The position numbers were made by a program, and so were the translations under genes. 64,000 nucleotides of DNA from Simplicispira metamorpha (lineage in GTDB: Bacteria; Pseudomonadota; Gammaproteobacteria; Burkholderiales; Burkholderiaceae_C), in assembly GCF_004341365.1 (NCBI RefSeq), contig NZ_SLXH01000008.1, positions 1-64,000 of the forward strand, written 5' to 3'. The notes below the pieces were generated by a model that did not search any database, was not told the DNA's origin, and worked only from the letters and a program-made list of their open reading frames with translations. This document shows positions 40,652 through 48,827 of the stretch, one piece after another; positions within the stretch are counted from its first letter, which is position 1; every line of letters starts with the position of its first letter.

Positions 40652-43600
40652 AGCCCACCGACACCAGTGAAAAAGGTCTGGAGCAGTTGATCGTGCGCCA
40701 CCTGGCGGGCATCAGCGAGCAGCCGCAGGCCCAGGACTGGGCGGCGGGTGAAGTGGGGGCGATGTATGCGCCGGGCGGCTACGTACTGGGTCGGGCAAGC
40801 GACTACCACCGCGATGTGGCGCTGGATGTGGTGCAGTTGCTGGCGTTTCTGAAGGCGACGCAGTCCACCGTCGTCACTGAGCTGGAACTGGCCAACGAAG
40901 GCATCAAGCGCACCCAGTTCCTGCACCGCATCCAGGGCGAGATTGCCAAGCGCGGCGTGGTGGATGTGCTACGCAAGGGGGTCAGTCACGCAAATGGCGG
41001 TGGCACCGTACACGTCGATCTGTACAAGTTGCTGCCCACACCAGGCAATGCCAGCGCCTTTGAAAACTTCGGCAAGAACATCTTCAGCGTCACCCGGCAA
41101 CTGCGCTACAGCAACGACGAATTGCAGCGTTCGCTGGATATGGTGATTTTCATCAACGGCTTGCCGGTATTGACCTTCGAGTTGAAGAACTCGCTGACCA
41201 AGCAAACCGTGGCCGATGCCGTCACGCAGTACCAGAGCGACCGCAATCCGAAAGAGTTGTTGTTTCAGCTCGGGCGCTGCGTGGCACACATGGCGGTGGA
41301 CGATGCCGAGGTGCGTTTTTGCACGCACCTGACCGGCAAGACTTCGTGGTTTCTGCCCTTCAACCAGGGCTGGAACCACGGCGCAGGCAACCCGCCCAAC
41401 CCGGACGGCTTAAAGACCGACTACCTGTGGAAGCAGGTGCTACAAAAGAACTCGTTGGCCAACATCATCGAGAACTTCACGCAGATAGTGGAAGAGGAAG
41501 ACGAAAAGGGCAAAAAGCGTCGCAAGCAGGTGTTTCCACGGTTTCACCAACTGCGAACCGTCCGCACTTTGCTCTGTCTCTCCCGCGAGGATGGCGTCAG
41601 CAAGCGTTACCTGATCCAGCACTCGGCGGGCAGTGGCAAGAGCAACACCATTGCGTGGCTTGCACACCAGTTAGTGGAGCTCAAGACTGCTGCCGATGCG
41701 ATGCTGCCTCAATTCGATTCGGTCATCGTCATTACTGACCGGCGTGCGCTGGACACCCAGATCGCCCGCACCATCAAGAGCTATGACCACGTGGCATCGA
41801 TCTTCGGCCACTCAGAAGACGCCGCCGAGTTGCGCACCTTCCTGCGCAAGGGCAAGAAAATCATTGTGACGACGGTGCAGAAGTTCCCGTTCATCCTCGA
41901 TGAACTGGACGACCTCGGCGGCAAGAGGTTCGCGCTGTTGATCGACGAGGCGCATTCCAGCCAGGGTGGCAAAACCACGGCCAAGATGCACATGGCTTTG
42001 TCGGGTGCGGCTGGGGACGGCGAGGATGGCGATGAATCCGTCGAGGACGCCGTCAACAAGCTGATTGAATCGCGCAAGATGCTGTCGAACGCCAGCTACT
42101 TTGCCTTCACGGCCACGCCGAAAAATCGCACGCTGGAGTTGTTTGGCGAGCGTTACGTGGAAGGCGGAGAAGTGCGCTACCGCTCGCCGCAAGAGCTGAC
42201 CTACACCACCAAGCAGGCAATTCAGGAGGGCTTCATCCTCGACGTGGTTGCCAATTACACGCCGGTGGACAGCTTCTACCATGTCGCCAAGATCGTCGAA
42301 GACGACCCAGATTTCGACAAGGCCAAGGCGCTGAAGAAGATTCGCAACTACGTCGAATCCCACGACAAGGCCATCCGCAAGAAGGCTGAGATCATGGTCG
42401 ATCACTTTGTGGCGCAGGTGGCAGACAAGCAAAAAGTTGGTGGCAAGGCCCGGGCGTTGATTGTCTGCAACGGCATTGCACGGGCCATCGACTATTACCG
42501 GGAGGTGTCAGATTACCTCCGCACGATCAAGAGCCCGTTCAAGGCCATCGTGGCGTACTCAGGCGATTTTGAAATTGGCGGCGCAAAAAAAACCGAGGCC
42601 GATCTGAATGATTTTCCGAGCAAGGACATTCCGGTCAAGCTCAAACAAGAGCCGTATCGCTTTCTGATCGTTGCCAACAAGTTCGTTACCGGTTTTGATG
42701 AACCGCTGCTGCACACGATGTACGTAGACAAGCCGTTGGCGGGTGTGCTGGCCGTGCAAACGCTCTCCCGGCTGAACCGCGCCCATCCGCAGAAGCGCGA
42801 TACTTTTGTTCTGGACTTCGCCAACAACGCTGAAGCGGTGAAGGTAGCCTTCCAAGACTACTACCGCGCCACGATCCAAACCGGTGAAACCGATCCCAAC
42901 AAGTTGCACGATCTGAAGAGCGATCTTGATGCCAAGCAGGTGTATAGCTGGCAGCAGGTTGAGGACTTGGTTGCCCTGTACGTTACCGGCGCAAACCGAG
43001 ACAAGCTTGACCCCATCCTTGACGCCTGCGTTGCCGAATACATCGATAACTTGGATGAAGACGGCCAAGTTGAGTTCAAGGGCAAAGCCAAATCCTTCGT
43101 GCGCAGCTATGGCTTTCTTGGGGCAATCCTGACTTACGGTCACCCAGCGTGGGAGAAGCTTTCGATTTTTCTGAACTTCCTGATTCCAAAACTACCTGCT
43201 CCAAAAGAGGAAGACTTGTCCAAGGGCGTGCTGGAGGCCATTGACATGGAAAGCTACAGGGTGGAAGCGCAGGCGTCGCTGAAGATGACGATGGGCGATG
43301 CGGATGCCTTCATTGAACCGCCACCAACTGGCGGTGGTGGCGGTGGCGGCGACCCGGAAATTGACAAGCTATCCAACATCGTGAAGGCCTTCAACGACAT
43401 GTTTGGCAACATTGCCTGGAAAGATGGCGACAAGATTCGCAAGGTCATCACCGAGGAAATTCCGGCACGGGTGGCACAGGACAGGGCTTATCAGAACGCA
43501 ATGAAATTCACCCCGTCCACTGCCAAACTGGAGCACGACAAGGCGCTGAACCGTGTGGTGCTGGAGTTGATTGCCGACCACACAGAGTTGTTCAAGCAGT

Positions 43601-43734
43601 TCAGTGACAACCCCAGCTTTAAGCGCTGGATGACGGATATGGTTTTTGACTCAACTTATCACCCGGGATCGGTGCCACCCAGCACTTCAGAGCAGGCGGT
43701 GCGCCTGCGTGAAGTGGGGGGCAGTGCTGCTTAA
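40648..43734 (+). CDS. hsdR: Type I restriction endonuclease subunit (HsdR)
   Basis: A 1028-residue motor-nuclease whose ATG overlaps the DUF1016 stop (ATGA). The N-terminal nuclease has DMVIFINGLPVLTFELKNSL (D...ExK). The SF2 translocase has Walker A IQHSAGSGKSNTIAWLA, LLIDEAHSSQGG, SYFAFTATPKNRTLELFG, and ALIVCNGIARAIDYYRE with later VANKFVTGFDEPLLHTMYVD and VLAVQTLSRLNRAHPQK. A Gly-rich hinge (TGGGGGGGDPEIDKL, near residue 895) precedes the C-terminal helical domain that binds the methyltransferase. All catalytic motifs look intact. It translocates and cuts unmodified DNA. Its TAA shares the sequence ttaa with the stop of the convergent ppk2 gene. Confidence 0.94.
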   Translation: MKPTDTSEKGLEQLIVRHLAGISEQPQAQDWAAGEVGAMYAPGGYVLGRASDYHRDVALDVVQLLAFLKATQSTVVTELELANEGIKRTQFLHRIQGEIAKRGVVDVLRKGVSHANGGGTVHVDLYKLLPTPGNASAFENFGKNIFSVTRQLRYSNDELQRSLDMVIFINGLPVLTFELKNSLTKQTVADAVTQYQSDRNPKELLFQLGRCVAHMAVDDAEVRFCTHLTGKTSWFLPFNQGWNHGAGNPPNPDGLKTDYLWKQVLQKNSLANIIENFTQIVEEEDEKGKKRRKQVFPRFHQLRTVRTLLCLSREDGVSKRYLIQHSAGSGKSNTIAWLAHQLVELKTAADAMLPQFDSVIVITDRRALDTQIARTIKSYDHVASIFGHSEDAAELRTFLRKGKKIIVTTVQKFPFILDELDDLGGKRFALLIDEAHSSQGGKTTAKMHMALSGAAGDGEDGDESVEDAVNKLIESRKMLSNASYFAFTATPKNRTLELFGERYVEGGEVRYRSPQELTYTTKQAIQEGFILDVVANYTPVDSFYHVAKIVEDDPDFDKAKALKKIRNYVESHDKAIRKKAEIMVDHFVAQVADKQKVGGKARALIVCNGIARAIDYYREVSDYLRTIKSPFKAIVAYSGDFEIGGAKKTEADLNDFPSKDIPVKLKQEPYRFLIVANKFVTGFDEPLLHTMYVDKPLAGVLAVQTLSRLNRAHPQKRDTFVLDFANNAEAVKVAFQDYYRATIQTGETDPNKLHDLKSDLDAKQVYSWQQVEDLVALYVTGANRDKLDPILDACVAEYIDNLDEDGQVEFKGKAKSFVRSYGFLGAILTYGHPAWEKLSIFLNFLIPKLPAPKEEDLSKGVLEAIDMESYRVEAQASLKMTMGDADAFIEPPPTGGGGGGGDPEIDKLSNIVKAFNDMFGNIAWKDGDKIRKVITEEIPARVAQDRAYQNAMKFTPSTAKLEHDKALNRVVLELIADHTELFKQFSDNPSFKRWMTDMVFDSTYHPGSVPPSTSEQAVRLREVGGSAA

Positions 43735-44969
43735 ATCAGCACGCCCGGTTGCTCGCCGCGCTCGTACACCACATGCGCGCGCCCGACGATCAGCGGGTCC
43801 AGCTTGCCGATGGTCTTGGGGTCTTTGTTGGTGTAGGGCAGTTTGTGCAGCACGTAGCGCATGGCGTTGAGGCGGGCGCGTTTTTTGCAGTCGCTTTTGA
43901 CCACCGTCCAGGGCGAATCGGCGGTGTCGGTGCCAAAGAACATGGCTTCTTTGGCGCGGGTGTAGTCGTCCCACTTGTCCAGGCTGGCCAGGTCGATGGG
44001 GCTGAGCTTCCATTGCTTGAGCGGATGCACCTCGCGCTCCTTGAAGCGGCGGCGCTGCTCGGCCCGCCCCACCGAGAACCAGAACTTGACCAGGTGGATG
44101 CCGCTGCGCACCAGCGTGCGCTCGAATTCGGGCGTCTGGCGCATGAACTCGTGGTATTCGGCATCGGTGCAAAAGCCCATCACGCGCTCTACGCCAGCGC
44201 GGTTGTACCAGCTGCGGTCCAGCAGCACGATCTCGCCTGCGGTGGGCAGGTGCTGGATGTAGCGCTGAAAATACCACTGGCCGCGCTCGACTTCGCTGGG
44301 TTTTTCCAGTGCCACCACGCGCGCGCCGCGTGGGTTCAAGTGCTCCATGAAGCGCTTGATGGCACCGCCCTTGCCTGCGGCGTCGCGCCCCTCAAACAAA
44401 ATCACCACGCGCTGGCCCGTCTCTTTGACCCAGGCTTGCAGCTTGAGCAATTCGACCTGCAATTGGTACTTTTGCGCCTCGTAGGTGGAGCGGCGCATCA
44501 GGTTTTTGTAGGGGTAGCCGCCCTCGCGCCAGTCCCGGGCGAGTTCATCGTCGGGGTGGTTTTTGTGAACGGGTTCGCTGGAGGCGTCAGAGGTGGCCCA
44601 CAGGGCCTGGCGCAGTGCGGCCAGGTCGTCTTGCGAGGCGCCTTCCAGGGTGGCGCGCAGGGCGCTGGCGCGTTCTGCGGCGGGCAATGCCGTGTTGTCC
44701 AGCAGCCCCAGCACAGCCGCCAGCTGGTGGTTTTGTGCGGCCTGGGTGGCTTCCTGGGGAATATGGCGACCCACGGCGCTGGTGGTCAGGTGCGGGGCCG
44801 TGTCGCCCCGCAGCGCACGCCGGGGGGCTGCGGCGGTTTTGGCGGTTTTGGCAGATTTCGCGGGTTTGGCAGATGGGGCGCCAGGGGCCGAGGGCGAGAC
44901 AACGCTTTGCAGGGCGTTGGGCGGGGTCGGCTCAGTGGCGTTGGCGGGGGAGGTGTTTTTATCGGTCAT
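43731..44969 (-). CDS. ppk2: Polyphosphate kinase 2
   Basis: A 412-residue PPK2-family enzyme, which uses polyphosphate to phosphorylate nucleotides (GDP or ADP) or makes polyphosphate. Core motifs: VVILFEGRDAAGKGGAIKRF with Walker A GRDAAGKG, LPTAGEIVLLDRSWYNRAGV with the Walker B Asp, ERVMGFC, and WKLSPIDLASLDKWDDYTRA, then DKWDDYTRAKEAMFF in the lid and AMFFGTDTADSPWTVVKSD after it. The first 130 residues are a low-complexity, Ala/Lys/Pro-rich extension (AKPAKSAKTAKTAAAPRR) followed by a poorly conserved helical stretch; the conserved core starts near residue 140. Whether ADP or GDP is preferred cannot be judged. It is convergent with hsdR. Confidence 0.9.
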   Translation of the reverse strand: MTDKNTSPANATEPTPPNALQSVVSPSAPGAPSAKPAKSAKTAKTAAAPRRALRGDTAPHLTTSAVGRHIPQEATQAAQNHQLAAVLGLLDNTALPAAERASALRATLEGASQDDLAALRQALWATSDASSEPVHKNHPDDELARDWREGGYPYKNLMRRSTYEAQKYQLQVELLKLQAWVKETGQRVVILFEGRDAAGKGGAIKRFMEHLNPRGARVVALEKPSEVERGQWYFQRYIQHLPTAGEIVLLDRSWYNRAGVERVMGFCTDAEYHEFMRQTPEFERTLVRSGIHLVKFWFSVGRAEQRRRFKEREVHPLKQWKLSPIDLASLDKWDDYTRAKEAMFFGTDTADSPWTVVKSDCKKRARLNAMRYVLHKLPYTNKDPKTIGKLDPLIVGRAHVVYERGEQPGVLI

Positions 44970-45033
44970 GCCAACATTCTGTCACCAGCGCAGCACCGGG
45001 TGCGCAGAAATCAAAGCCGACTTGGCCCCCGGT

Positions 45034-45405
45034 TTAGTGGCTGGCGTGGGCGTGGCCGGTGGCCTGCTCCCAGCGCGATTTGCAGGCGACGCAGTGCTGG
45101 GTTTGCGGCTCGATTTGCAGGCGCGCAAAGGGGATGTCGCAGCCGCATTCATCGCACAGGCCGTAACTGCCGTCGGCCAGGGCATCCAGGGCGCGGTTGA
45201 TGCGGGCCAGGTCGGCGGCGTCGATGTCGGTCAGGGCCTGGTCGACCTCGCGGGCCACATTGCGTTGCACTACAGCCCCCTCGTCGGCGCTGGGAGGCGC
45301 GAGGTTCTCGCGGTTTTGCTGCATCTGGGCATGCAACTCGTCGCGGCGTGCCAGCAGCAGGGCCCGGAGTTCTTCTTTTTGGGCGGTGGTCAATGCGGCG
45401 GTCAT
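45034..45405 (-). CDS. DksA/TraR-family zinc-finger protein
   Basis: A 123-residue protein. Start 45405 is supported by AGGAG six bases upstream. Residues 1-75 are two helices (MTAALTTAQKEELRALLLAR, DQALTDIDAADLARINRALD), the coiled-coil part that enters the polymerase secondary channel in true DksA. The zinc finger is CDECGCDIPFARLQIEPQTQ then HCVACKSRWEQ, a CxxC-x17-CxxC arrangement. It is shorter than E. coli DksA (151), so it is a DksA-like or TraR-like paralogue. The acidic tip residues needed for ppGpp-synergistic control cannot be confidently placed. A strong hairpin lies in the leader upstream. Confidence 0.85.
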   Translation of the reverse strand: MTAALTTAQKEELRALLLARRDELHAQMQQNRENLAPPSADEGAVVQRNVAREVDQALTDIDAADLARINRALDALADGSYGLCDECGCDIPFARLQIEPQTQHCVACKSRWEQATGHAHASH

Positions 45406-45438
45406 GGTGTGCTCCTGGATTTTTGGTGGTTGAGAGAG

Positions 45439-45472
45439 CTGGCCCAGCGCACTGTGGTGGTGCGCTGGCCAG
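45439..45472. other. Strong hairpin in the divergent DksA-like / HAD intergenic region
   Basis: ctggcccagcgcac (45439-45452) pairs with gtgcgctggccag (45460-45472) with a one-base bulge and a seven-base loop. It lies 34 bases upstream of the DksA-like start. On neither strand is it followed by a clear T-run, so it is not a canonical terminator. A regulatory leader structure for the DksA-like gene is possible. Confidence 0.5.
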
Positions 45473-45540
45473 GTCTTTGCCATCGTAACGCTTGGGGGCT
45501 GCGCTATCCTGCAAAGACCAGTTTCCCTGCCGTTTTTGCC

Positions 45541-46248
45541 ATGTCCCTTGATCTTTCTCGCATCCGTGCCATCACCCTTGACCTGGACGATACGCTGTGG
45601 CCCATCTGGCCCACCATTGCGCGCGCTGAAGTGGTGTTGCAAAACTGGCTGGGCGCGCACGCCCCGGCCACGCAGGCGCTGTGCCAGCAGCCGGGCGTGC
45701 TGCGCGCCATCCGTGAGCAGGTACACCACGAGTGCCCCGACCTGCTGCACGACATGAGTGCGCTGCGCCGCGAGTCCATTCGCCGCGCACTGCTGCGCGC
45801 GGGCGACGACCCGGCGCTGGCGCAAGACGCCTTTGAGGCGTTTTTTGCCGAGCGCCAGCGCGTCGAGCTGTTTGCCGATGCGCTGCCCGCGCTGGAGTAC
45901 CTGAGCAGCCGTTTTCCGGTGGTGGCGCTGTCCAATGGCAACGCCGATGTGCAGCGTGTGGGGCTGGGGCGGTATTTTTATGCCTCGGTCAGTGCGCGCG
46001 AGGTGGGCGTGGCCAAGCCCGATGTGCGCATCTTTCAGCGCGGTGCGCAGGCGGCCGGGGTGCCCGCGCAGCAGGTGCTGCACATTGGCGACGATGCCCA
46101 CCTCGATGGCGTAGGGGGCCTGCAAGCGGGCATGCAGGTGGCCTGGCTGAATCGCGCGGGCCACGATTGGGCACATGCGCCACACGCGCCGCACCTCACG
46201 GTGGCCGATCTGGGCGCGCTGTGCGCTTGTCTGGCCAAGGACGGATAG
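45541..46248 (+). CDS. HAD-superfamily hydrolase (subclass IA)
   Basis: A 235-residue phosphatase-like protein. Motif I is TLDLDDTLWPIW (DxDxT, nucleophile Asp), motif II VVALSNGNAD, motif III Lys in VGVAKPDVRIF, and motif IV VLHIGDDAHLD. A helical cap lies between residues about 20 and 100. This is the pattern of YjjG- or phosphoglycolate-phosphatase-like HAD-IA enzymes. The substrate is not predictable; nucleoside monophosphates or small phosphorylated metabolites are typical. ATG 45541 is the first start that fits the family; the long upstream frame extension runs antisense to ppk2 and the DksA-like gene. No operon partners. Confidence 0.9.
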   Translation: MSLDLSRIRAITLDLDDTLWPIWPTIARAEVVLQNWLGAHAPATQALCQQPGVLRAIREQVHHECPDLLHDMSALRRESIRRALLRAGDDPALAQDAFEAFFAERQRVELFADALPALEYLSSRFPVVALSNGNADVQRVGLGRYFYASVSAREVGVAKPDVRIFQRGAQAAGVPAQQVLHIGDDAHLDGVGGLQAGMQVAWLNRAGHDWAHAPHAPHLTVADLGALCACLAKDG

Positions 46249-46281
46249 GGCTGCGTGGCGGGCCACAGTACGCTGCGCTTC

Positions 46282-46313
46282 GTGCTGCCGTGCTGCCGTG
46301 CTGCCGTGCTGCC
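46282..46313. repeat. Short tandem repeat, four 8-base units (gtgctgcc)
   Basis: Four exact head-to-tail copies of gtgctgcc run from 46282 to 46313 in the gap after the HAD gene. They lie outside any gene. Slipped-strand copy-number variation is possible. Confidence 0.85.
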
Positions 46314-46330
46314 GTGGTCTGCCTGATTTT

Positions 46331-46390
46331 GAGGTCAAATCAGGCTCAAAGCCTTGCCTGGTGTGCGCTAACAGCTATCGATTAAATAGC
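46331..46390 (+). repeat. Dispersed repeat copy between the HAD and hpnE genes
   Basis: It contains aggtcaaatcaggctcaaag, then ccttgcctggtgtgcgctaa and cagctatcgattaaatagc. It lies in the gap between the convergent HAD and hpnE genes. Confidence 0.7.
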
Positions 46391-46404
46391 GTTTTAGGAC
46401 TGTA

Positions 46405-47724
46405 TCAGGCGCTGGAGGTGCCTTGGCCAGCGGCAGTGCCGCTGCGCACCGCGCCTTCGAGCGTGGCGGGGTAGGGGCCAGCGATGTAATCGCCGCAGGC
46501 CCACAGGCCCGGGGCGATGCGTGCGCCAGGGCGGCGCAGGCCGGGGGTGCAGGCAAAGGTGGCACGTTTTTCGACCACGGTTTGCACGGCTTGCAGGTCG
46601 TGCAGGCCCAGTTCTTCGCGGGCTTGCGCCAGCACCTGCTGTTCCAGCTGGGCGCGGTCGCCGTGGCTGGTGCTGGCCACAAAGGCCAGCAGGCCGGGCG
46701 GGTCGCCCAGCTGGCCACGGTCAAACACAAACTGGGCCGGGCCGGTGGCGGGGCTGCGCAGCGCCACCATGGGGCGTGCCAGCAAGTGCTTGCCGGGCGC
46801 GGGCACCGGGCCTTGGGCATAGACGGTGGCAATGGCCTCAAAGTGCAGCGCCTCGGCGCAGGCTGCCCAGTCGCACAGCGGCACGGCCATGGCCACGGGC
46901 GCGGTTTGCGCGCACTGCGACACGATGCGCGCGGCCTCGGTGCTGGAGGCGGCCAGCACCACGGCGTCAAAACGCTGGCCATCAACCAGCCAGCAGCCGC
47001 TGTGCGGCATGGCCGTGACCGAGCGCACGCGCACGCCCGTGCGCACCACCGAACCCTGGCCGCGCAGCCAGCGCGCAGCCGCCTCCGGAAACAGCTCGCT
47101 CAGGTTGGTGCGCGGCAGCAACAGGTTGGAGCCGCCGCGTCCGCTGAACAGGCTGTCTTGCAGCACGCGCAAAAAGACCTGGCCGCTGGCCTGGTCGGCG
47201 GGGGTGTTGAGCGCAGCCACGCACAGCGGATCAATGAACTCTTGCAGCAGTTTGGGCGGCAGCGCCGCACACAAATCGGCCACCGACTGGTGCTGCGCGC
47301 AGGTAAAGCGTGCCCGCTGCCAGCCAAAAGCCACACGCAACAGCGCCAGCCGCTCGCGCCAGCGCCAGCCGTGCGCACGGGCAATGCCGATGGCGGCGTC
47401 CCAGGGCGGTGGCAGGTCGGGCCATTGCAAGCCGCTGCCATCGGCAAAGCGCAGCGCCAGCGGCAGGCGCAGCAGGGCGGTGTCAGGGTTGATGCCCACC
47501 TGGCGCATCAGGCGCAGCGATTCGGTGTAGGCGCCGATGAGGATGTGCTGGCCGTTGTCCAGCACCAGCTCTTGCCCATCCACACCGGTGGCCAAAATGG
47601 CCCGGGCGCGCCCACCCAGGGCGCGGGCTGCTTCAAAAACAGTAGCATGGTGCCCGGCTTGCACAGTGGCCACCGCAGCGGCCATGCCCGCCCACCCTGC
47701 CCCGACGATGGCTATGCGGCGCAT
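46405..47724 (-). CDS. hpnE: Hydroxysqualene dehydroxylase (HpnE)
   Basis: A 439-residue FAD-dependent amine-oxidase-fold enzyme that reduces hydroxysqualene to squalene, the last of the three HpnCDE steps feeding hopanoid synthesis. The N-terminal FAD motif is IAIVGAGWAGMAAAVATVQA, with FEAARALGGRAR following. NGQHILIGAYTESLRLMRQV, LDPL-like IDPLCVAALNTPADQASGQV and the C-terminal GLWACGDYIAGPYPATLEGA are typical of the squalene-associated FAD desaturase group. The hpnD gene lies upstream on the same strand, separated by 137 bases that contain a direct repeat pair. No squalene-hopene cyclase is in the window. Confidence 0.92.
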   Translation of the reverse strand: MRRIAIVGAGWAGMAAAVATVQAGHHATVFEAARALGGRARAILATGVDGQELVLDNGQHILIGAYTESLRLMRQVGINPDTALLRLPLALRFADGSGLQWPDLPPPWDAAIGIARAHGWRWRERLALLRVAFGWQRARFTCAQHQSVADLCAALPPKLLQEFIDPLCVAALNTPADQASGQVFLRVLQDSLFSGRGGSNLLLPRTNLSELFPEAAARWLRGQGSVVRTGVRVRSVTAMPHSGCWLVDGQRFDAVVLAASSTEAARIVSQCAQTAPVAMAVPLCDWAACAEALHFEAIATVYAQGPVPAPGKHLLARPMVALRSPATGPAQFVFDRGQLGDPPGLLAFVASTSHGDRAQLEQQVLAQAREELGLHDLQAVQTVVEKRATFACTPGLRRPGARIAPGLWACGDYIAGPYPATLEGAVRSGTAAGQGTSSA

Positions 47725-47736
47725 GGGTCAGAAAAG

Positions 47737-47774
47737 GGCAGGGCGCCCGGCGCAGTGGGCTACCGTGGGGGCGA
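47737..47774. repeat. Direct repeat, left copy, between hpnE and hpnD
   Basis: ggcagggcgcccggcgcagt, then gggctaccgtgggggcga. It matches 47822-47859 with a few differences. The 47-base spacer contains a complementary gcccccttggggggc hairpin. Confidence 0.8.
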
Positions 47775-47821
47775 GGTTTCGCCGCCGGGCCGCCTCAAGG
47801 CGAAATGCAGCCCCCTTGGGG

Positions 47822-47859
47822 GGCAGGGCGCCACACGCAGTGGGCCACCGTGGGGGCGA
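47822..47859. repeat. Direct repeat, right copy, between hpnE and hpnD
   Basis: ggcagggcgccacacgcagt, then gggccaccgtgggggcga, 85 bases from the left copy and ending two bases before the hpnD stop. The pair with its hairpin-containing spacer resembles a small mobile or REP-like unit. Confidence 0.8.
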
Positions 47860-47861
47860 TC

Positions 47862-48701
47862 TCATAGGCGCCCCAGGGCCTGCACCTTCCAGGCCAGCCA
47901 GAATTTGCGCAGCGGCGTCAGGCTCACGCGCTGGTGCAGCACCTGGAAGTTGTCGCGCTCGATCTCGCGCAGCAGGGTGCGGTAGATGCTGGCCATCATC
48001 AGGCCGGGTTTTTGTGCGCGCCGGTCGGCAGCAGGCAACAGGGCCAGCGCTTCGTCGTAGAGCTGGTGCGCGCGTTCGGCCTGAAAACGCATCAGCGCGG
48101 TAAAGCGATCAGAGTATTCGCGCTTGAGAATTTCGTGCGCCTTGACGTCGAACTTTTGCAGCTCGTTGACGGGCAGGTAGATGCGCCCGCGCAGTGCGTC
48201 TTCGCCCACGTCGCGCAGGATGTTGGTCAGTTGCAGCGCCTGGCCCAGGCGGTGGGCGTATTGCGTGGTGGCCGGGTCGGTTTGGCCAAAAATCTGCGCT
48301 GCCACCTCGCCCACCACGCCAGCGACCAGGTGGCAGTAGCGTTGCAGGCCGGGGTAGTCGAGGTAGCGTGTTTGCTCCAGATCCATCTGGCAGCCTTCAA
48401 TGACGGCTTGCAGGTGGCGTGGCTCTATGGCGTAGGCGCTGGTGTGCGGTATCAGTGCCTGCATGACCGGGTGTGTGGGCGTGCCCGCAAAGGCCTTGGT
48501 CACCTCGCTCTGCCACCAGGCCAGTTTGCTGCGGGCCACGCTGGGGTCGGAGACTTCATCGACCACGTCGTCCACCTCGCGGCAAAACGCATAAAAGGCC
48601 GTGATGGCTGCGCGCCGGGGCCGGGGCAGGAACAGAAAGGCGTAATAGAAGCTGCTGCCCGAGGCGGCGGCTTTTTGTTGGACGTACTGTTCCGGATTCA
48701 T
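47862..48701 (-). CDS. hpnD: Presqualene diphosphate synthase (HpnD)
   Basis: A 279-residue all-helical trans-isoprenyl synthase that condenses two farnesyl diphosphates to presqualene diphosphate. Start 48701 gives MNPEQYVQQKAAASGSSFYY; earlier in-frame starts add a non-conserved leader. The first Asp-rich motif is YAFCREVDDVVDEV and the second LTNILRDVGEDALRGRIYLP. PGLMMASIYRTLLREIERDN is the typical C-terminal segment. It works with HpnC and HpnE; the hpnC gene lies 4 kb away on the same strand, beyond a chemoreceptor and a FapA gene. Confidence 0.92.
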   Translation of the reverse strand: MNPEQYVQQKAAASGSSFYYAFLFLPRPRRAAITAFYAFCREVDDVVDEVSDPSVARSKLAWWQSEVTKAFAGTPTHPVMQALIPHTSAYAIEPRHLQAVIEGCQMDLEQTRYLDYPGLQRYCHLVAGVVGEVAAQIFGQTDPATTQYAHRLGQALQLTNILRDVGEDALRGRIYLPVNELQKFDVKAHEILKREYSDRFTALMRFQAERAHQLYDEALALLPAADRRAQKPGLMMASIYRTLLREIERDNFQVLHQRVSLTPLRKFWLAWKVQALGRL

Positions 48702-48827
48702 GGGGCGCGATTGTCCCATGGCAGGTGCGCTGCTTCGCGGAACGGGCCATGGCAAATGTGCTTTTCACCCTTTTGTGTCCTGATGTGAGCGCTATGATTC
48801 CCGCGTCCGAACAACAAGAGGCCCCCC

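Noticed and set aside
43731-43734. Overlapping stop codons of hsdR and ppk2 as a regulatory feature
   Set aside because: The convergent stops simply share ttaa; with no hairpin or T-run here there is no basis for more than close packing.
44593-45540. Long N-terminal extension of the HAD gene
   Set aside because: It runs antisense to ppk2 and the DksA-like gene and has no HAD similarity; ATG 45541 begins directly before motif I.
46282-46313. Candidate CRISPR array
   Set aside because: Units are 8 bases and contiguous with no spacers; no cas genes are in the window.
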